64,000 nt of DNA. It comes from Prochlorococcus marinus. GTDB taxonomy: Bacteria; Cyanobacteriota; Cyanobacteriia; PCC-6307; Cyanobiaceae. Under the pieces are notes generated by a model. That model saw nothing but the letters and a program-made list of their open reading frames with translations. It had not been told where the DNA came from and searched no databases. Below, one piece after another: positions 31,278 to 41,035 of this stretch. Each line of letters opens with the position of its first letter. Positions within the stretch are counted from its first letter, which is position 1. Both the position numbers and the translations under genes were made by a program. The DNA lies in contig NZ_CVSW01000010.1 in the NCBI RefSeq assembly GCF_001180265.1, positions 157,124-221,123 of the forward strand, given 5' to 3'.

Positions 31278-32352
31278 GAACCGATTAGGAAAAGATATTA
31301 GAAAATTAGTACTTAGTTTATTAATTATTTTTTCTGCACCTTTACCAGTTAGATCAGGAATTGAAATACCTGTCAGAAAAGACTGTTCTCTAGTAAAAAA
31401 TAAACAAATTTATGATTATTACGATAGACAGGAAGCTCATGATTTTGGAAGAAAAATTCAAGCCCTAATAGTAAAAAAAGATATTAATGGAATTTATGAT
31501 AATGTCTTAATTGGAGAGCTTCAAAATGGTCCAAGAAGAAAATTTATAAGAAATAAAAGTTTTGAAGAGATCTTTCCTAAAGATTGGGTTGAAGAAGTTT
31601 CTAATAGTGAAATACCTTGTGATTCTCTTGGCTGGAAAGGTTTCATGATTGCAAATGGGCTTATATGGTTTGATAAAAATGAAAAATATGGATGGTCAAT
31701 TGTCTCCATAAATGGAGTTAATCAAGAACATTTTAAAGATGAACACATTATTGGTTGGAAAACAAAAATAGGAATAATTCCCCCTTCATGTTTTCCTACA
31801 TTTGGATATTTTGAGAAACCAAAAGTAGATTTATTTACAGAGGAATTTAGGATTAAAAATAAAAGAAAATTTGAATATAGTCCAGGAAAATATATCGGGA
31901 AAACTATCCCATTGAATTACAAAATTAGTTCAAAAATTTCAAAAGATAATGTTTACTCTATTGCTACTAATTTAGATGAATGTTTTAAGTGGGATTCAGA
32001 AAATGGTTTTGTAAAAAAGAAAGAAAGAAAAAATGATCTAGTTGTAGTAAAAAATAATATTTATCAAAAAAACAATTTCAAAAATGGAGAAACTCACAAT
32101 CAATTTAAATCCCATTATCAAGTTCTTTCAAAATTAGATTTATCAACATGCAACCAAATAGCAAAACAATTATCAAAATGCCAAGAATCTTACTTAATAA
32201 GAATTGGATATCATTCTGGAGGATCTATAGGATGGTTAGGTAGATATTACATTTTTGGTATTTTTGAAGCAAAAGATAAATCAAAATTTCTTGTACCCTT
32301 AAAAGTCTTCGCGACAAAAAATCAGGCGTTAAATTTTTTAAAAACTAGTTAA
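31261..32352 (+). CDS. Large exported protein, unknown
   Basis: A 363-residue protein with an N-terminal signal (KLVLSLLIIFSAPLPVRSG). The first third has KSFEEIFPKDWVEEV and LGWKGFMIANGLIWFDKNEK with alternating strands; the middle is Lys-rich; the C-terminal 70 residues (STCNQIAKQLSKCQESYLIR and GGSIGWLGRYYIFG) form a separate cysteine-containing domain. Last gene of the exported set; its stop overlaps by four bases, tail to tail, the stop of the DUF4011 helicase gene. No family recognised. Confidence 0.6.
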   Translation: MVQKDRNRLGKDIRKLVLSLLIIFSAPLPVRSGIEIPVRKDCSLVKNKQIYDYYDRQEAHDFGRKIQALIVKKDINGIYDNVLIGELQNGPRRKFIRNKSFEEIFPKDWVEEVSNSEIPCDSLGWKGFMIANGLIWFDKNEKYGWSIVSINGVNQEHFKDEHIIGWKTKIGIIPPSCFPTFGYFEKPKVDLFTEEFRIKNKRKFEYSPGKYIGKTIPLNYKISSKISKDNVYSIATNLDECFKWDSENGFVKKKERKNDLVVVKNNIYQKNNFKNGETHNQFKSHYQVLSKLDLSTCNQIAKQLSKCQESYLIRIGYHSGGSIGWLGRYYIFGIFEAKDKSKFLVPLKVFATKNQALNFLKTS

Positions 32353-35300
32353 GGATTTGAAGTTATACTTTCTTCTTCTTTTAAAGAAATTAATTCTTTA
32401 ATCTTTTGATCTAGCAAAATTAATTCTTGTTCTGGTGATCTCCACCAATCAGTTGACCAAATTCTAAAAACGTTCCAACCTAATCCTTCCAAAACTTGTT
32501 GCCTCAATCTATCATTTACCCTAGCTGAATATTCTGTATGATATGAAGCCCCGTCGCATTCAACTGCCAAAATATATCGCGATGTATCTCTTGGATCCCT
32601 TATTGCTAAATCAATACGATAATTTTGACATCCAACTTGAGCATCTACGAGATAACCTCTTTTTAATAAAGAGTTCATAATTGCTTCTTCAAAACAATTT
32701 TCAGGCTCTCCGCTATGTCTTACGAGAGTATCAGTTAATTTTCCTGTTTCTGCGAAAAATAAATAGTCTTTAAGGTATCTTTTACCAGTCAGTTTTGTAG
32801 CATCATCTTTTATATCAGAGGATTTTAAGGAGGTTACTAAAAAAACTTTATGCTTTGCACGTGTAAGCAACACATTAAGTCTTCTCTCTCCTCCCGCTTT
32901 TACTACGTCTCCAAATCGGTTTTGAACTACGCCGTTTTCATTTGGACCATATACTGTAGAAATAATTACAATATCTCTTTCATCTCCCTGGACATTCTCT
33001 AGATTTTTTACCATCAATTCTTCAAGAGTACCTTTATGACGACCAATATAATCATTAAAGATTTTTTCTTCATTTCTTGCTTTATCAAGTGCTATTTGGA
33101 TCTCAGATGCTTGCGTATTATTTATAGAGGCAATCAATATAGTTTTTGATGGATCTTCAATAATTTGTTTTCTAAGCGTATCAATAACAGTATTAACTTC
33201 TGGTAAATTTTTTCTACCGCGATAACAAGGATTTTCAACTTGAACTAAATGGATTTCAGATCCAATTTTATTTGAAGGGAAAACAGTAAGTTCATTATTA
33301 TAAAAATTTCTATTTGAAAAATCTATTAAAGAATTATGTCTTGAACGATAATGCCATCCAAGCGCACAATCTCTTGTATTTTTTAAGACCTTGTTAGCTA
33401 ATTCAAGTATTGATTCATTTACTTCTAATTCAACTGTCTCTTCATAATCATCATCATCGTCATCATCATCTCTTGTAAGCCACCTATTATCTGGAGGTAG
33501 TTGTTTTTCATCGCCAACTATAATTACTTGCTTACATCTTGCAATTAAACCTAGAGCCTCTTCAGGGTTCATTTGAGAAGCCTCATCGATTATCAGAACG
33601 TCAAAAATATCTATTTTCTTTGGAAGACATTGTGCTGCTGATGAAGGAGACATCATAAAGCAAGGCTTCAATCTTTGAAGGGATATTAGTGCTTGATTAA
33701 AGTATTTGCGATATGGAAGATGATTTCTTTTTTTATTAACCTCATGATTTATCAAATTTCCTTCTCTTAAATCTTTAGGACTTTGCGTAATTCCTTTAGA
33801 TTCAACTAACAATGAATCTAAGTTTTTATCTAAATAATTATCTATATATAGTGATGTTTTTTCTATAAAAGTCTTGTCAACTTCACAAAATTCATCCTTA
33901 CATATAGCAATACCTTTACCTGAATATTTATTAATTTTTTTCTCAAGTTCAATCTCTTTTATTTGATTTTTTATATAGAAATATTCAAAAATATCAGAAA
34001 CTTTTACTTTTGATTTTTTTGAAATTTCTAAAAGTTGATCTATCCCCTTCTTTAAACCAAAATTTGAGATATTATTTTTTAAACGAGTGAATTCAATAAA
34101 TGATTCTAAGGAAGACTCTACTTTTAATAATCCATTAAGCGTATTATTTAATGCATCAAGATCATCCAAGTATTGTGAATTATTGATATTTTCTTTCAAA
34201 AAATTATTTAGAAGTTCTTCATCAAAATAGAAAGATATTTTTTCAAGCTCAGAAATATAGTTATTTATCTTCGTTAAAAAAATCAAAATATCAGATAATG
34301 ATAATTCATCTATTCTTTGAGAAGATACATTTGTATAGTCGAAGATATCAATATTCCCAAACAATTCCAAAAGACGATTTATATCATTTGATGTTAATGA
34401 ATATTCCAAGTTATCTTCACAATAAATTCCTGATTCTTTGATTGTGATTCCCAGGTTGTTAATAATTATTTTTAAATCTTTTAAATCATCAAGTATCAAT
34501 CCAATATTAGAAAACTTTGTTTCTAATAAATTTTTTCTTGGAGAATCACCAAGTAAAGTCATTCGACTAAGAATATTGATTTTGTAATTATTTGTTAGTT
34601 CTTGAACCTCAATTAAATTATTTTCTAAAAAATTATCAAATACTGGAAAAGTATAATCTGAATTATTTTTATCTAAAATTTTGCAAACTAATTCAAAAAT
34701 TGATGTGTCATCAAATTTAGATTTTATATCAATTAAAAAATTATCTAATTCGAATTCAAAATTTACCTTAAAAGATAAATCTCTTAGTAAATCGATATCA
34801 AAGTTTTTGGTACTTAAAGAATCTTCTTTAGATATGTTGGAACAATAATCACTTGCAGTTAAATATAACTTTGCCATCTGTGAGAGTTTTGGTCTCTTAG
34901 AACCAAATTTCGAAAATGTTTTCCAAGATGATTTAACATTTCTTACTTCTTTATCAAATAAACATCCAAATAAAGGGGCATCTTTAATTATTTCAGAAAA
35001 TTCTTTTAACTTAACTGAATCAAAATTTCTAATTTTTTTAATATCAATATCTTTTTTTATTAATTTCTGAGCTTGATTATTATTCTTTTGTATTTGCTTT
35101 AAGTAACTAACAACTTGCTCTAACTCACTAACATCTTTTGTATTTTTCAATAAAAAGAAAATTTCTTGATAAAAATCAGAATATTTTTGATTCAATTCTT
35201 TGTGAAATCCAATTCCGCGAATAAGGTCTTTAAAACAAATAATTTTATTTAACCTTCTATCCTCGATAGATACTTCTCTATTAAATCTACTTATTGAATC

Positions 35301-37340
35301 AAATAAAATTTCTAATTCATTTATGATTTCTTTAATTTGTAATTTTGAATCTGCAACTTTAATTATTCCAATTTCTTTTAAACAATTTTCAAAAATAATA
35401 AACTTACTTTCATTCTCTAAAAATGGTTTCGCCCATTCTTCAATATAATTTTCTTTATCTTCTTTATCTACAACTAATTTATATATATTTGAAAGTTTTT
35501 CACTTATATCTTCTGTGATTTTAAATTTATCGTTGATAAATTTTTCAGAGATTAATTCCTGAAAAATATTTATTTCTTTTTCGAGCTTTTCTTGACTAAC
35601 ATTCAATATATTTTTGTGGTTAATCCCTTTCTCTTTAATTGTTTTCTCTATACCTTCCAATAATTCAATAACTTTTTTTGATAGCCTAATTAATTTCGCA
35701 AAATCATCTTCCGTCTCAGGTAATCCTTTTATCTGAGATAATCTTAAAAACTCCTCACTCTCATTTGAGGCGGAAAGATCTGATAGTGCGTTAAGGGTTG
35801 ATTTTACTATAGAAGTATTTTCTTTATTTATTTTTGAGAAAATTTTAGTTAAAAATTTGTCTTCGAATGCATTTATTTCTTTAACATTTTCAGCCTTATC
35901 TAAATTAATTTTGTTCACAACATCTTTCCATATCAAATCAAAAACATTAGTATTTTGATTATTCAAATTAAGATTCTTATTTATAGTATTTACATGTTCA
36001 TTCAATTGCTTTCTTAAAATTCTCAATTTATCAAAATTTTCCTCATAAGAATCTCTAGAAAATCTATTTTTAGGCTTACCAAGTCTTGAAATAATATTGT
36101 CATGAAATTCTCTTTTTGATTTAGTAGCATTATGAAGCTCTAAAATGTAGCTTCCTAAATTCTTTTTTGTTAGTCTTTGTTTTACAACTTCCAAGGCTGC
36201 AAATTTATCAGCTGCAAATAATACTTTTTTATTCTTAACCATCAAACCGCCAATAATATTCGTAATGGTTTGACTTTTACCTGTTCCAGGAGGTCCTTGA
36301 ATTGCCATACTTTTACCTTCTAAAGCCTTTACTATTACTTTGTATTGAGTACTATCTGCTTCTGATATTAGTTTTGGGATTTGATCAATTAATTGAACCT
36401 TTTCAAAGCTATCTTGAAAAATATCCATATCTCCAATTTCTTCAACAGAATTAGATGGAACACCATTTATAAAATCTTTTACAAGCTGTTTTTCTAATAG
36501 AGGATTTTTACCCCATGCTTCAAAATTCAGATCATCAAATATTGCTAATTTTCCAAATTTAAAAATACCAAGTGTAGCCCATCTTTTTAATTCCCATTTA
36601 AAATTTTCAATTTCATTTTTCTTTCTTAGAGCATTATTTATTTCTTTAAAATATCTCTCTATCAAGGGATTTTCTTCACTTTCATATTTCAATTCAGGTA
36701 ATGTTATACCTTCTTCCTTAATTAATTTTGCTTTTAAAGACCTATTAACTATTAACTCTTCTTCCCCTGATTCTAGAAAATAATTAAATCCTGAAGCTGT
36801 TTTTTCTCTAGTTAATTTAACAGGATAAAGAAGTAAGGGAGCATAAGTATATGGATCTTTTGGTTTTGAATCCTGTTTCTTATTTGGATCAGTTGATTTT
36901 TTATTTGTTGTGACACCCTTCTTAGGTGGATATTTTAGAAATCCTATAGCAACATATAAGACGTTTATACCTTTATCTTTTTCGAAACTATTACTCTCAA
37001 GTCTGATTGTGTTACATGACAAATTAAATTTATTATCTTCTTCATAAACCTGTATAGATTTTGAACTTACCTTATAAAGTGCTGCAGTTTTAGGAGTTAC
37101 AAAAGGAAGGTTAAAATCATAATTTGCCTGTTGAGGTTTTGCTTTTAGTTGAAATCTACTAGATTTCCTTAATTTCTTAACCAAAAGTTCAGGAACTTCA
37201 TTTACGAATCTTAAAAATCTTTGCTTGTTAGGATTCTTTGGAGCAGCTGAATGATTGTATTTAATAAAATTATTTCTTCCTGAAAGATCAAGTAATCTTT
37301 CTCTAAATTTTTCTGATTTTTGTTTTAACTCAGAAACCAC
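32349..37340 (-). CDS. DUF4011 / superfamily-1 helicase / PD-(D/E)XK nuclease, Hhe-like defence protein
   Basis: A single 1663-residue protein. N-terminus (about 1-300): DUF4011-type lead starting LLDLSGRNNFIKYN. Walker A QGPPGTGKSQTITN near residue 350; a long helical insert (about 400-1200); Walker B LIIDEASQMNPEEA near 1250; then VGDEKQLPPDNRW, LGWHYRSRHNSLIDFSN, NVQGDERDIVIIS and LNVLLTRAKHKVFLV, the AAA_11/AAA_12 superfamily-1 helicase motifs. C-terminus: YRIDLAIRDP and LAVECDGASYHTE near 1580-1600, a Vsr/DUF559-like PD-(D/E)XK nuclease, then WNVFRIWSTDWWRSP. This DUF4011-helicase-Vsr order is that of the Hhe anti-phage type known from defence screens. A run of eight Asp lies near 1290. 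GTG start. No methylase nearby. Confidence 0.85.
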   Translation of the reverse strand: MVSELKQKSEKFRERLLDLSGRNNFIKYNHSAAPKNPNKQRFLRFVNEVPELLVKKLRKSSRFQLKAKPQQANYDFNLPFVTPKTAALYKVSSKSIQVYEEDNKFNLSCNTIRLESNSFEKDKGINVLYVAIGFLKYPPKKGVTTNKKSTDPNKKQDSKPKDPYTYAPLLLYPVKLTREKTASGFNYFLESGEEELIVNRSLKAKLIKEEGITLPELKYESEENPLIERYFKEINNALRKKNEIENFKWELKRWATLGIFKFGKLAIFDDLNFEAWGKNPLLEKQLVKDFINGVPSNSVEEIGDMDIFQDSFEKVQLIDQIPKLISEADSTQYKVIVKALEGKSMAIQGPPGTGKSQTITNIIGGLMVKNKKVLFAADKFAALEVVKQRLTKKNLGSYILELHNATKSKREFHDNIISRLGKPKNRFSRDSYEENFDKLRILRKQLNEHVNTINKNLNLNNQNTNVFDLIWKDVVNKINLDKAENVKEINAFEDKFLTKIFSKINKENTSIVKSTLNALSDLSASNESEEFLRLSQIKGLPETEDDFAKLIRLSKKVIELLEGIEKTIKEKGINHKNILNVSQEKLEKEINIFQELISEKFINDKFKITEDISEKLSNIYKLVVDKEDKENYIEEWAKPFLENESKFIIFENCLKEIGIIKVADSKLQIKEIINELEILFDSISRFNREVSIEDRRLNKIICFKDLIRGIGFHKELNQKYSDFYQEIFFLLKNTKDVSELEQVVSYLKQIQKNNNQAQKLIKKDIDIKKIRNFDSVKLKEFSEIIKDAPLFGCLFDKEVRNVKSSWKTFSKFGSKRPKLSQMAKLYLTASDYCSNISKEDSLSTKNFDIDLLRDLSFKVNFEFELDNFLIDIKSKFDDTSIFELVCKILDKNNSDYTFPVFDNFLENNLIEVQELTNNYKINILSRMTLLGDSPRKNLLETKFSNIGLILDDLKDLKIIINNLGITIKESGIYCEDNLEYSLTSNDINRLLELFGNIDIFDYTNVSSQRIDELSLSDILIFLTKINNYISELEKISFYFDEELLNNFLKENINNSQYLDDLDALNNTLNGLLKVESSLESFIEFTRLKNNISNFGLKKGIDQLLEISKKSKVKVSDIFEYFYIKNQIKEIELEKKINKYSGKGIAICKDEFCEVDKTFIEKTSLYIDNYLDKNLDSLLVESKGITQSPKDLREGNLINHEVNKKRNHLPYRKYFNQALISLQRLKPCFMMSPSSAAQCLPKKIDIFDVLIIDEASQMNPEEALGLIARCKQVIIVGDEKQLPPDNRWLTRDDDDDDDDYEETVELEVNESILELANKVLKNTRDCALGWHYRSRHNSLIDFSNRNFYNNELTVFPSNKIGSEIHLVQVENPCYRGRKNLPEVNTVIDTLRKQIIEDPSKTILIASINNTQASEIQIALDKARNEEKIFNDYIGRHKGTLEELMVKNLENVQGDERDIVIISTVYGPNENGVVQNRFGDVVKAGGERRLNVLLTRAKHKVFLVTSLKSSDIKDDATKLTGKRYLKDYLFFAETGKLTDTLVRHSGEPENCFEEAIMNSLLKRGYLVDAQVGCQNYRIDLAIRDPRDTSRYILAVECDGASYHTEYSARVNDRLRQQVLEGLGWNVFRIWSTDWWRSPEQELILLDQKIKELISLKEEESITSNP

Positions 37341-37445
37341 CTAAAAAACTAAAAATAATTAAAACAATTTACACCGATTATAAAAATATGACTAGTTATT
37401 TAAAAGGAAATCCGTATTTATGTGATAAACAATACAAATCAATTC

Positions 37446-37717
37446 AGAACACACTTCTTTCATTTCATCACTGAATCAAAATACCTCCCCTATTTAAGAT
37501 TCCGAGGAGAAAAAAAAGTAAGCACAAAAAGAAGCTATTGAAAGGTTGTACCATAAAATTTTCAAGAGAAATTTATCAGGTCGTATTTACGAATTAGAAT
37601 GGTCGCTTTGACCACGTACCACATCTCTTTCCTAAATGGGTTATTTAATGGATAATAAATTTATATCTAGATAGATATTCTAACTTCATTCGAACTACAT
37701 AATTTCGCCGAGAACCC
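37446..37717 (+). repeat. EVE-gene upstream region shared with 26.7 and 29.3 kb
   Basis: Region between the helicase and EVE genes. 37466-37556 is a decayed copy (stops in frame) of the 3' part of the small gene at 29064; 37557-37717 carries TTTCCTAAATG, ATGGATAATAAATTTATA and TTCATTCGAACTACATAATT, shared in part with 26640-26790, 29214-29420 and 29465-29495. Apart from this the 377-base gap has nothing. Confidence 0.6.
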
Positions 37718-38182
37718 ATGCCACAACAGGAACCTAGCTACTGGCTAATGAAAAGTGAGCCTGATGCTTACAGCATAGATACTTTAAAAAATGACGATGT
37801 AACTTTATGGGATGGCATAAGGAATTATCAAGCTCGAAATTTTATGAGAAAAATGAATAAAGGAGATAAAGTTTTTTTCTATCATTCGAACTGTAAACCC
37901 CCAGGTATTGTGGGGCTTATGGAGGTAATAGATCAAAATATTATTGATCCTACTCAATTTGATAAAAATTCAAAATATTTTGATCCAAAATCTAAACCTG
38001 ATAATCCGAGATGGGATTGTGTAAAAGTAAAATTTAAATCTAAGTCAGAAAAGATTTTAAGCTTACCTGAATTAAAGATTTTATTTAATGAAGATGAGTT
38101 ATTAGTTGTCAAAAAAGGAAATAGATTATCTATAGTACCTGTTCGAAATGATATTGCAAAAATACTACTAAATAAAATATAA
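37718..38182 (+). CDS. EVE domain-containing protein
   Basis: A 154-residue single-domain protein. YWLMKSEPDAYSIDTLKND, WDGIRNYQARNFMRKM and GDKVFFYHSNCKPPGIVGLM are the standard EVE (thymocyte nuclear protein 1) motifs; the domain is PUA-like and binds modified bases (such as 5-methylcytosine derivatives) in DNA or RNA. Length fits a complete stand-alone EVE protein. ATG start. It stands divergently from the helicase-nuclease; part of its interior recurs, inverted and identical, at the right end of the window. Confidence 0.9.
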   Translation: MPQQEPSYWLMKSEPDAYSIDTLKNDDVTLWDGIRNYQARNFMRKMNKGDKVFFYHSNCKPPGIVGLMEVIDQNIIDPTQFDKNSKYFDPKSKPDNPRWDCVKVKFKSKSEKILSLPELKILFNEDELLVVKKGNRLSIVPVRNDIAKILLNKI

Positions 38183-38188
38183 AAAATT

Positions 38189-38440
38189 TTAGTCCTTAAA
38201 ATTCATTGAAAACATATTTCCAATATAAAGTCTTGTTAAATCTCTATTTTGAAATCCTTTTTGCATTAAAAAACCTGCAATAGCTGCTTGTATTATCCTG
38301 TATTGGTCCCAGTTAGGATGTTCCTCAACAAATTTTTGCATGGCCTTTTGAAGGTTCTCTTGAAGTTCACATTTAAAACTAATTACTTCATCTTCCTGAT
38401 TAACATCTATTTGATTAACCTCACAATTTAACTCTTGCAT
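38189..38440 (-). CDS. DUF2811 family protein
   Basis: An 83-residue protein restricted to cyanobacteria. VISFKCELQENLQKAMQKFV, then EHPNWDQYRIIQAAIAGFLM and RDLTRLYIGNMF are the conserved helices of DUF2811. Family function unknown. Convergent with the EVE gene, 6 bases apart. ATG start. Confidence 0.85.
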   Translation of the reverse strand: MQELNCEVNQIDVNQEDEVISFKCELQENLQKAMQKFVEEHPNWDQYRIIQAAIAGFLMQKGFQNRDLTRLYIGNMFSMNFKD

Positions 38441-38634
38441 GCTAAAAATTTTTTTAAATTTAAATCTACAAGATCTAGTTTTCTTTAAAATCCATAAATC
38501 GTCAACAAGTATTAATCTAAGACAGTCTCAAGCAGTAGAATGATAAGAATTAAGTCATCACAGGGGTTATTATGGGGATCAATTTCCAAAAACTAAATCC
38601 TGCTCTTATGTAAAGAAATATATACAATCCAAAG

Positions 38635-38698
38635 TTTTCCACATGCTTTAGGTAATCAGATAATTTTCATGAAATCGTTGTGGAAAAGTTGTGAAAAA
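38635..38698. promoter_or_regulatory. Cluster of DnaA-box-like sites
   Basis: TTTTCCACA (38635-38643), TGTGGAAAA (38679-38687) and TGTGAAAAA (38690-38698) match the DnaA consensus TTWTNCACA on alternating strands within 64 bases of AT-rich DNA, in the 310-base gap 38441-38750 upstream of DUF2811. Could regulate DUF2811 or bind DnaA; no dnaA or dnaN nearby. Confidence 0.35.
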
Positions 38699-38750
38699 AT
38701 TTTTTTAACACGGGGAAATATAATTCAAAATTTCCAATTTAATTTATCTT

Positions 38751-39128
38751 TTAATCCATTGATTCCCACATTTTTTTTATTTCATAAAATAAATTTTGTG
38801 CTATTGGTATCGGCCAATACATTTCGAAAGATCGAGATTGGTCAAGACTTTCAAAAACGAACCTTAAACTCCATTCATTTTTCTTTCCTTCTAGTTCAAT
38901 ATACCAAGGTAGTTGTTCCAATTCTAAAGAAATAGATTCCTCTTCCAATAATTCATCCTTGATACCTAATAGTTGTTTGTTAATTCTTAAAAGTAAAATA
39001 TAAAGCGACTGGAATTCATTTTTTTGTAACTCAATTGCCCAATTATCTACTCTAATTAAAAAGCAAAATTTGCCTTTTTTTAAATCTCTAAGTAATCCCC
39101 ATCTTTTTTGCTCTTTTACCAAAATCAA
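38751..39128 (-). CDS. DUF1818 family protein
   Basis: A 125-residue protein found in cyanobacteria and plastids. Order of motifs: [60 protein letters not shown] and WSLRFVFE, matching DUF1818. Structures are known for the family but not function. Its start overlaps the rpoZ stop by four bases (ATGA), so it is cotranscribed with RNA polymerase omega. Confidence 0.88.
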   Translation of the reverse strand: MILVKEQKRWGLLRDLKKGKFCFLIRVDNWAIELQKNEFQSLYILLLRINKQLLGIKDELLEEESISLELEQLPWYIELEGKKNEWSLRFVFESLDQSRSFEMYWPIPIAQNLFYEIKKMWESMD

Positions 39129-39361
39129 CCAGGAAGTAAATCTGGTTGGTCTTGTTCATCGCTTAATTCGATAATTGACCTTTGAACAGGCTTGATAGTT
39201 GACTCTTCTAATAGCCCATCAAAATCATCAAAACGTCTTTGTTTTGCTCTAAAAGCAATTTTAACTGTCGCTAAATATCGATTAGTTGATTTTCTTATTA
39301 AGCTCTCACCTCTTTTTGCGAGTTCATTAGAGTCGATTCCATTATTGTTAGATATGTTCAT
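39125..39361 (-). CDS. rpoZ: DNA-directed RNA polymerase omega subunit
   Basis: A 78-residue protein. [20 protein letters not shown] and [14 protein letters not shown] match the omega fold (helices that wrap the beta' C-terminus and aid assembly of RNA polymerase). Cyanobacterial omega is of this size with an acidic end ([13 protein letters not shown]). The rpoZ-DUF1818 pair is a standard cyanobacterial neighbourhood. Divergent from the Hsp70-like gene with 98 bases between. Confidence 0.88.
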   Translation of the reverse strand: MNISNNNGIDSNELAKRGESLIRKSTNRYLATVKIAFRAKQRRFDDFDGLLEESTIKPVQRSIIELSDEQDQPDLLPG

Positions 39362-39459
39362 TTAAAAAATTTTTTACTATAAAATATATCCTACAGCTTA
39401 TTCGACTCATTTTAAAACTAAATCACAAAAAGAACTTAATTTGATTAAAAAAATTCTAT

Positions 39460-41028
39460 ATGAAAGAAAATTTATCTGGAACGCTTGCTATTGATTTAGG
39501 TAATACTAACACTGTAATAGCTTTTCAAGATCAAAAAGATATAGATGCTGTTTTAGTGGAAATTCCGAATATTACATCTTCTCCAGGAGTTATCCCTACA
39601 GCAGTTTGGTTTGAAGAACCTTCAAAAAATCTAAAAATCGGTATAAGTGCTTTAAGGATGAGAGACTGCGCTAATTCGGATATATTTTTTCATGCAAATT
39701 TCAAAAGATTAATAGGCAATCCTATTGAAAAAGTCAATAAAAAAAATATCTTAACCCCAACTGAATGTGGAGAAAAATTTTTGAAATTTTTATGGTCCAG
39801 AATTCCAAAAAAATATGAAATTAATAGACTTGTCTTAACTGCACCAATTGATACATACAAGGGTTACAGAGAATGGTTAGTTAATCTTTGCAGGGAAATA
39901 TCTGTAGATGAAATCGCTCTAGTTGATGAACCTACGGCAGCAAGCTTAGGTATTAATATACCTTTTGGTTCCAAAATAATGACACTAGATATTGGTGGAA
40001 GCACAATTGATATGAACATAGTCAAAATAGAAGGAGGGGAAGGTAAATCTAGTCCAATAGCTGAATTATTAAAATTTAAAGGAAATGACGTTAGCTCAAT
40101 TTCAAAGCAAAAAATAAGATGTGCTGAAATAATAAGTAAGTCAGGCTCAAAAATTGGTGGTAAAGATATTGATCAATGGATAGTTGATTATTTTATTCCA
40201 GATAATAAATATGCAATTAATCTCTTAAATGCTGAAGTGATAAAATGCAAGCTCTGCGCATCTACAATTGCTTATGAAAATAAGTATCCAATAAATTTAT
40301 TAATTGAAGGATATAAAGAGAAGGACTTTTATTTAAGTAAAGAAATATTTGAGAAAATTCTGATCCAAAATAATTTTATTAATCATCTTGATTCCTTACT
40401 TAAAGATTTATTAAATGAAGCGAGAGGTAAATTTTGCACAGTTGACGACTTAAGTTCAATTATTTTGGTTGGAGGAGGGACTCAAATACCATTAATTAGA
40501 GAATGGATAACAAAAAAGCTTCCAAAAATCCAAACAATTACGCCACCTCCAATTGAATCAATAGCTTTAGGAGCTTTAGCAATGACCCCAGGAGTGAAAA
40601 TTAAAGACATCCTAAACAAAGGATTATCAATAAGACTGTTAAATAAAAGAGAACAAAAACACTTCTGGCATCCTATTTTTTACAAAGGTCAAACATGGCC
40701 AACTGAAAATCCTTTTAAACTAAGCCTTCAAGCTAGTAGAAATAACCAAAAAATATTTGAAATAATTATTGGAGAAACAAAAAAAGAAAGAGAATATGAT
40801 GTCATTTTTGAAAATGGATTGCCAAAATTATCAGAAGTTCAAGCCGAAGAAGTAATTTTAAAATGGGATAAGAAACCACTAAAAATCGAACTAAAAAATA
40901 AATCTAATCTTGGCGAAGATAACTTAAAACTTTTTTTTAAAATCACTAAAAAAGCTGATTTATTCGTTAGATGTTTCGATAGTAAAGATGAATTTGTGGG
41001 AGAATATAATTTGGGAAATATTTTCTGA
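39460..41028 (+). CDS. Hsp70-family protein with divergent C-terminus
   Basis: A 522-residue protein. The actin-like ATPase core is present: phosphate-1 GTLAIDLGNTNTVIAFQD (about 7-24), phosphate-2 IMTLDIGGSTIDMNIVKI (about 168-185) and adenosine motif SIILVGGGTQIPLIREW (about 331-347). The C-terminal ~130 residues are shorter and unlike DnaK's substrate domain and helical lid, so this is an Hsp70-like protein rather than the main DnaK. ATG start. No dnaJ or grpE nearby. Confidence 0.85.
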   Translation: MKENLSGTLAIDLGNTNTVIAFQDQKDIDAVLVEIPNITSSPGVIPTAVWFEEPSKNLKIGISALRMRDCANSDIFFHANFKRLIGNPIEKVNKKNILTPTECGEKFLKFLWSRIPKKYEINRLVLTAPIDTYKGYREWLVNLCREISVDEIALVDEPTAASLGINIPFGSKIMTLDIGGSTIDMNIVKIEGGEGKSSPIAELLKFKGNDVSSISKQKIRCAEIISKSGSKIGGKDIDQWIVDYFIPDNKYAINLLNAEVIKCKLCASTIAYENKYPINLLIEGYKEKDFYLSKEIFEKILIQNNFINHLDSLLKDLLNEARGKFCTVDDLSSIILVGGGTQIPLIREWITKKLPKIQTITPPPIESIALGALAMTPGVKIKDILNKGLSIRLLNKREQKHFWHPIFYKGQTWPTENPFKLSLQASRNNQKIFEIIIGETKKEREYDVIFENGLPKLSEVQAEEVILKWDKKPLKIELKNKSNLGEDNLKLFFKITKKADLFVRCFDSKDEFVGEYNLGNIF

Positions 41029-41035
41029 ACTAAAA

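Noticed and set aside
33440..33475. Trinucleotide repeat (ATC/GAT) in the helicase gene as a phase-variable tract
   Set aside because: It encodes a run of Asp and changes in units of three would not alter the frame; interpreted as an acidic loop.
38441..38750. Possible replication origin from the DnaA-box cluster
   Set aside because: No dnaA, dnaN or related genes nearby and only three boxes; kept only as a regulatory-site finding.
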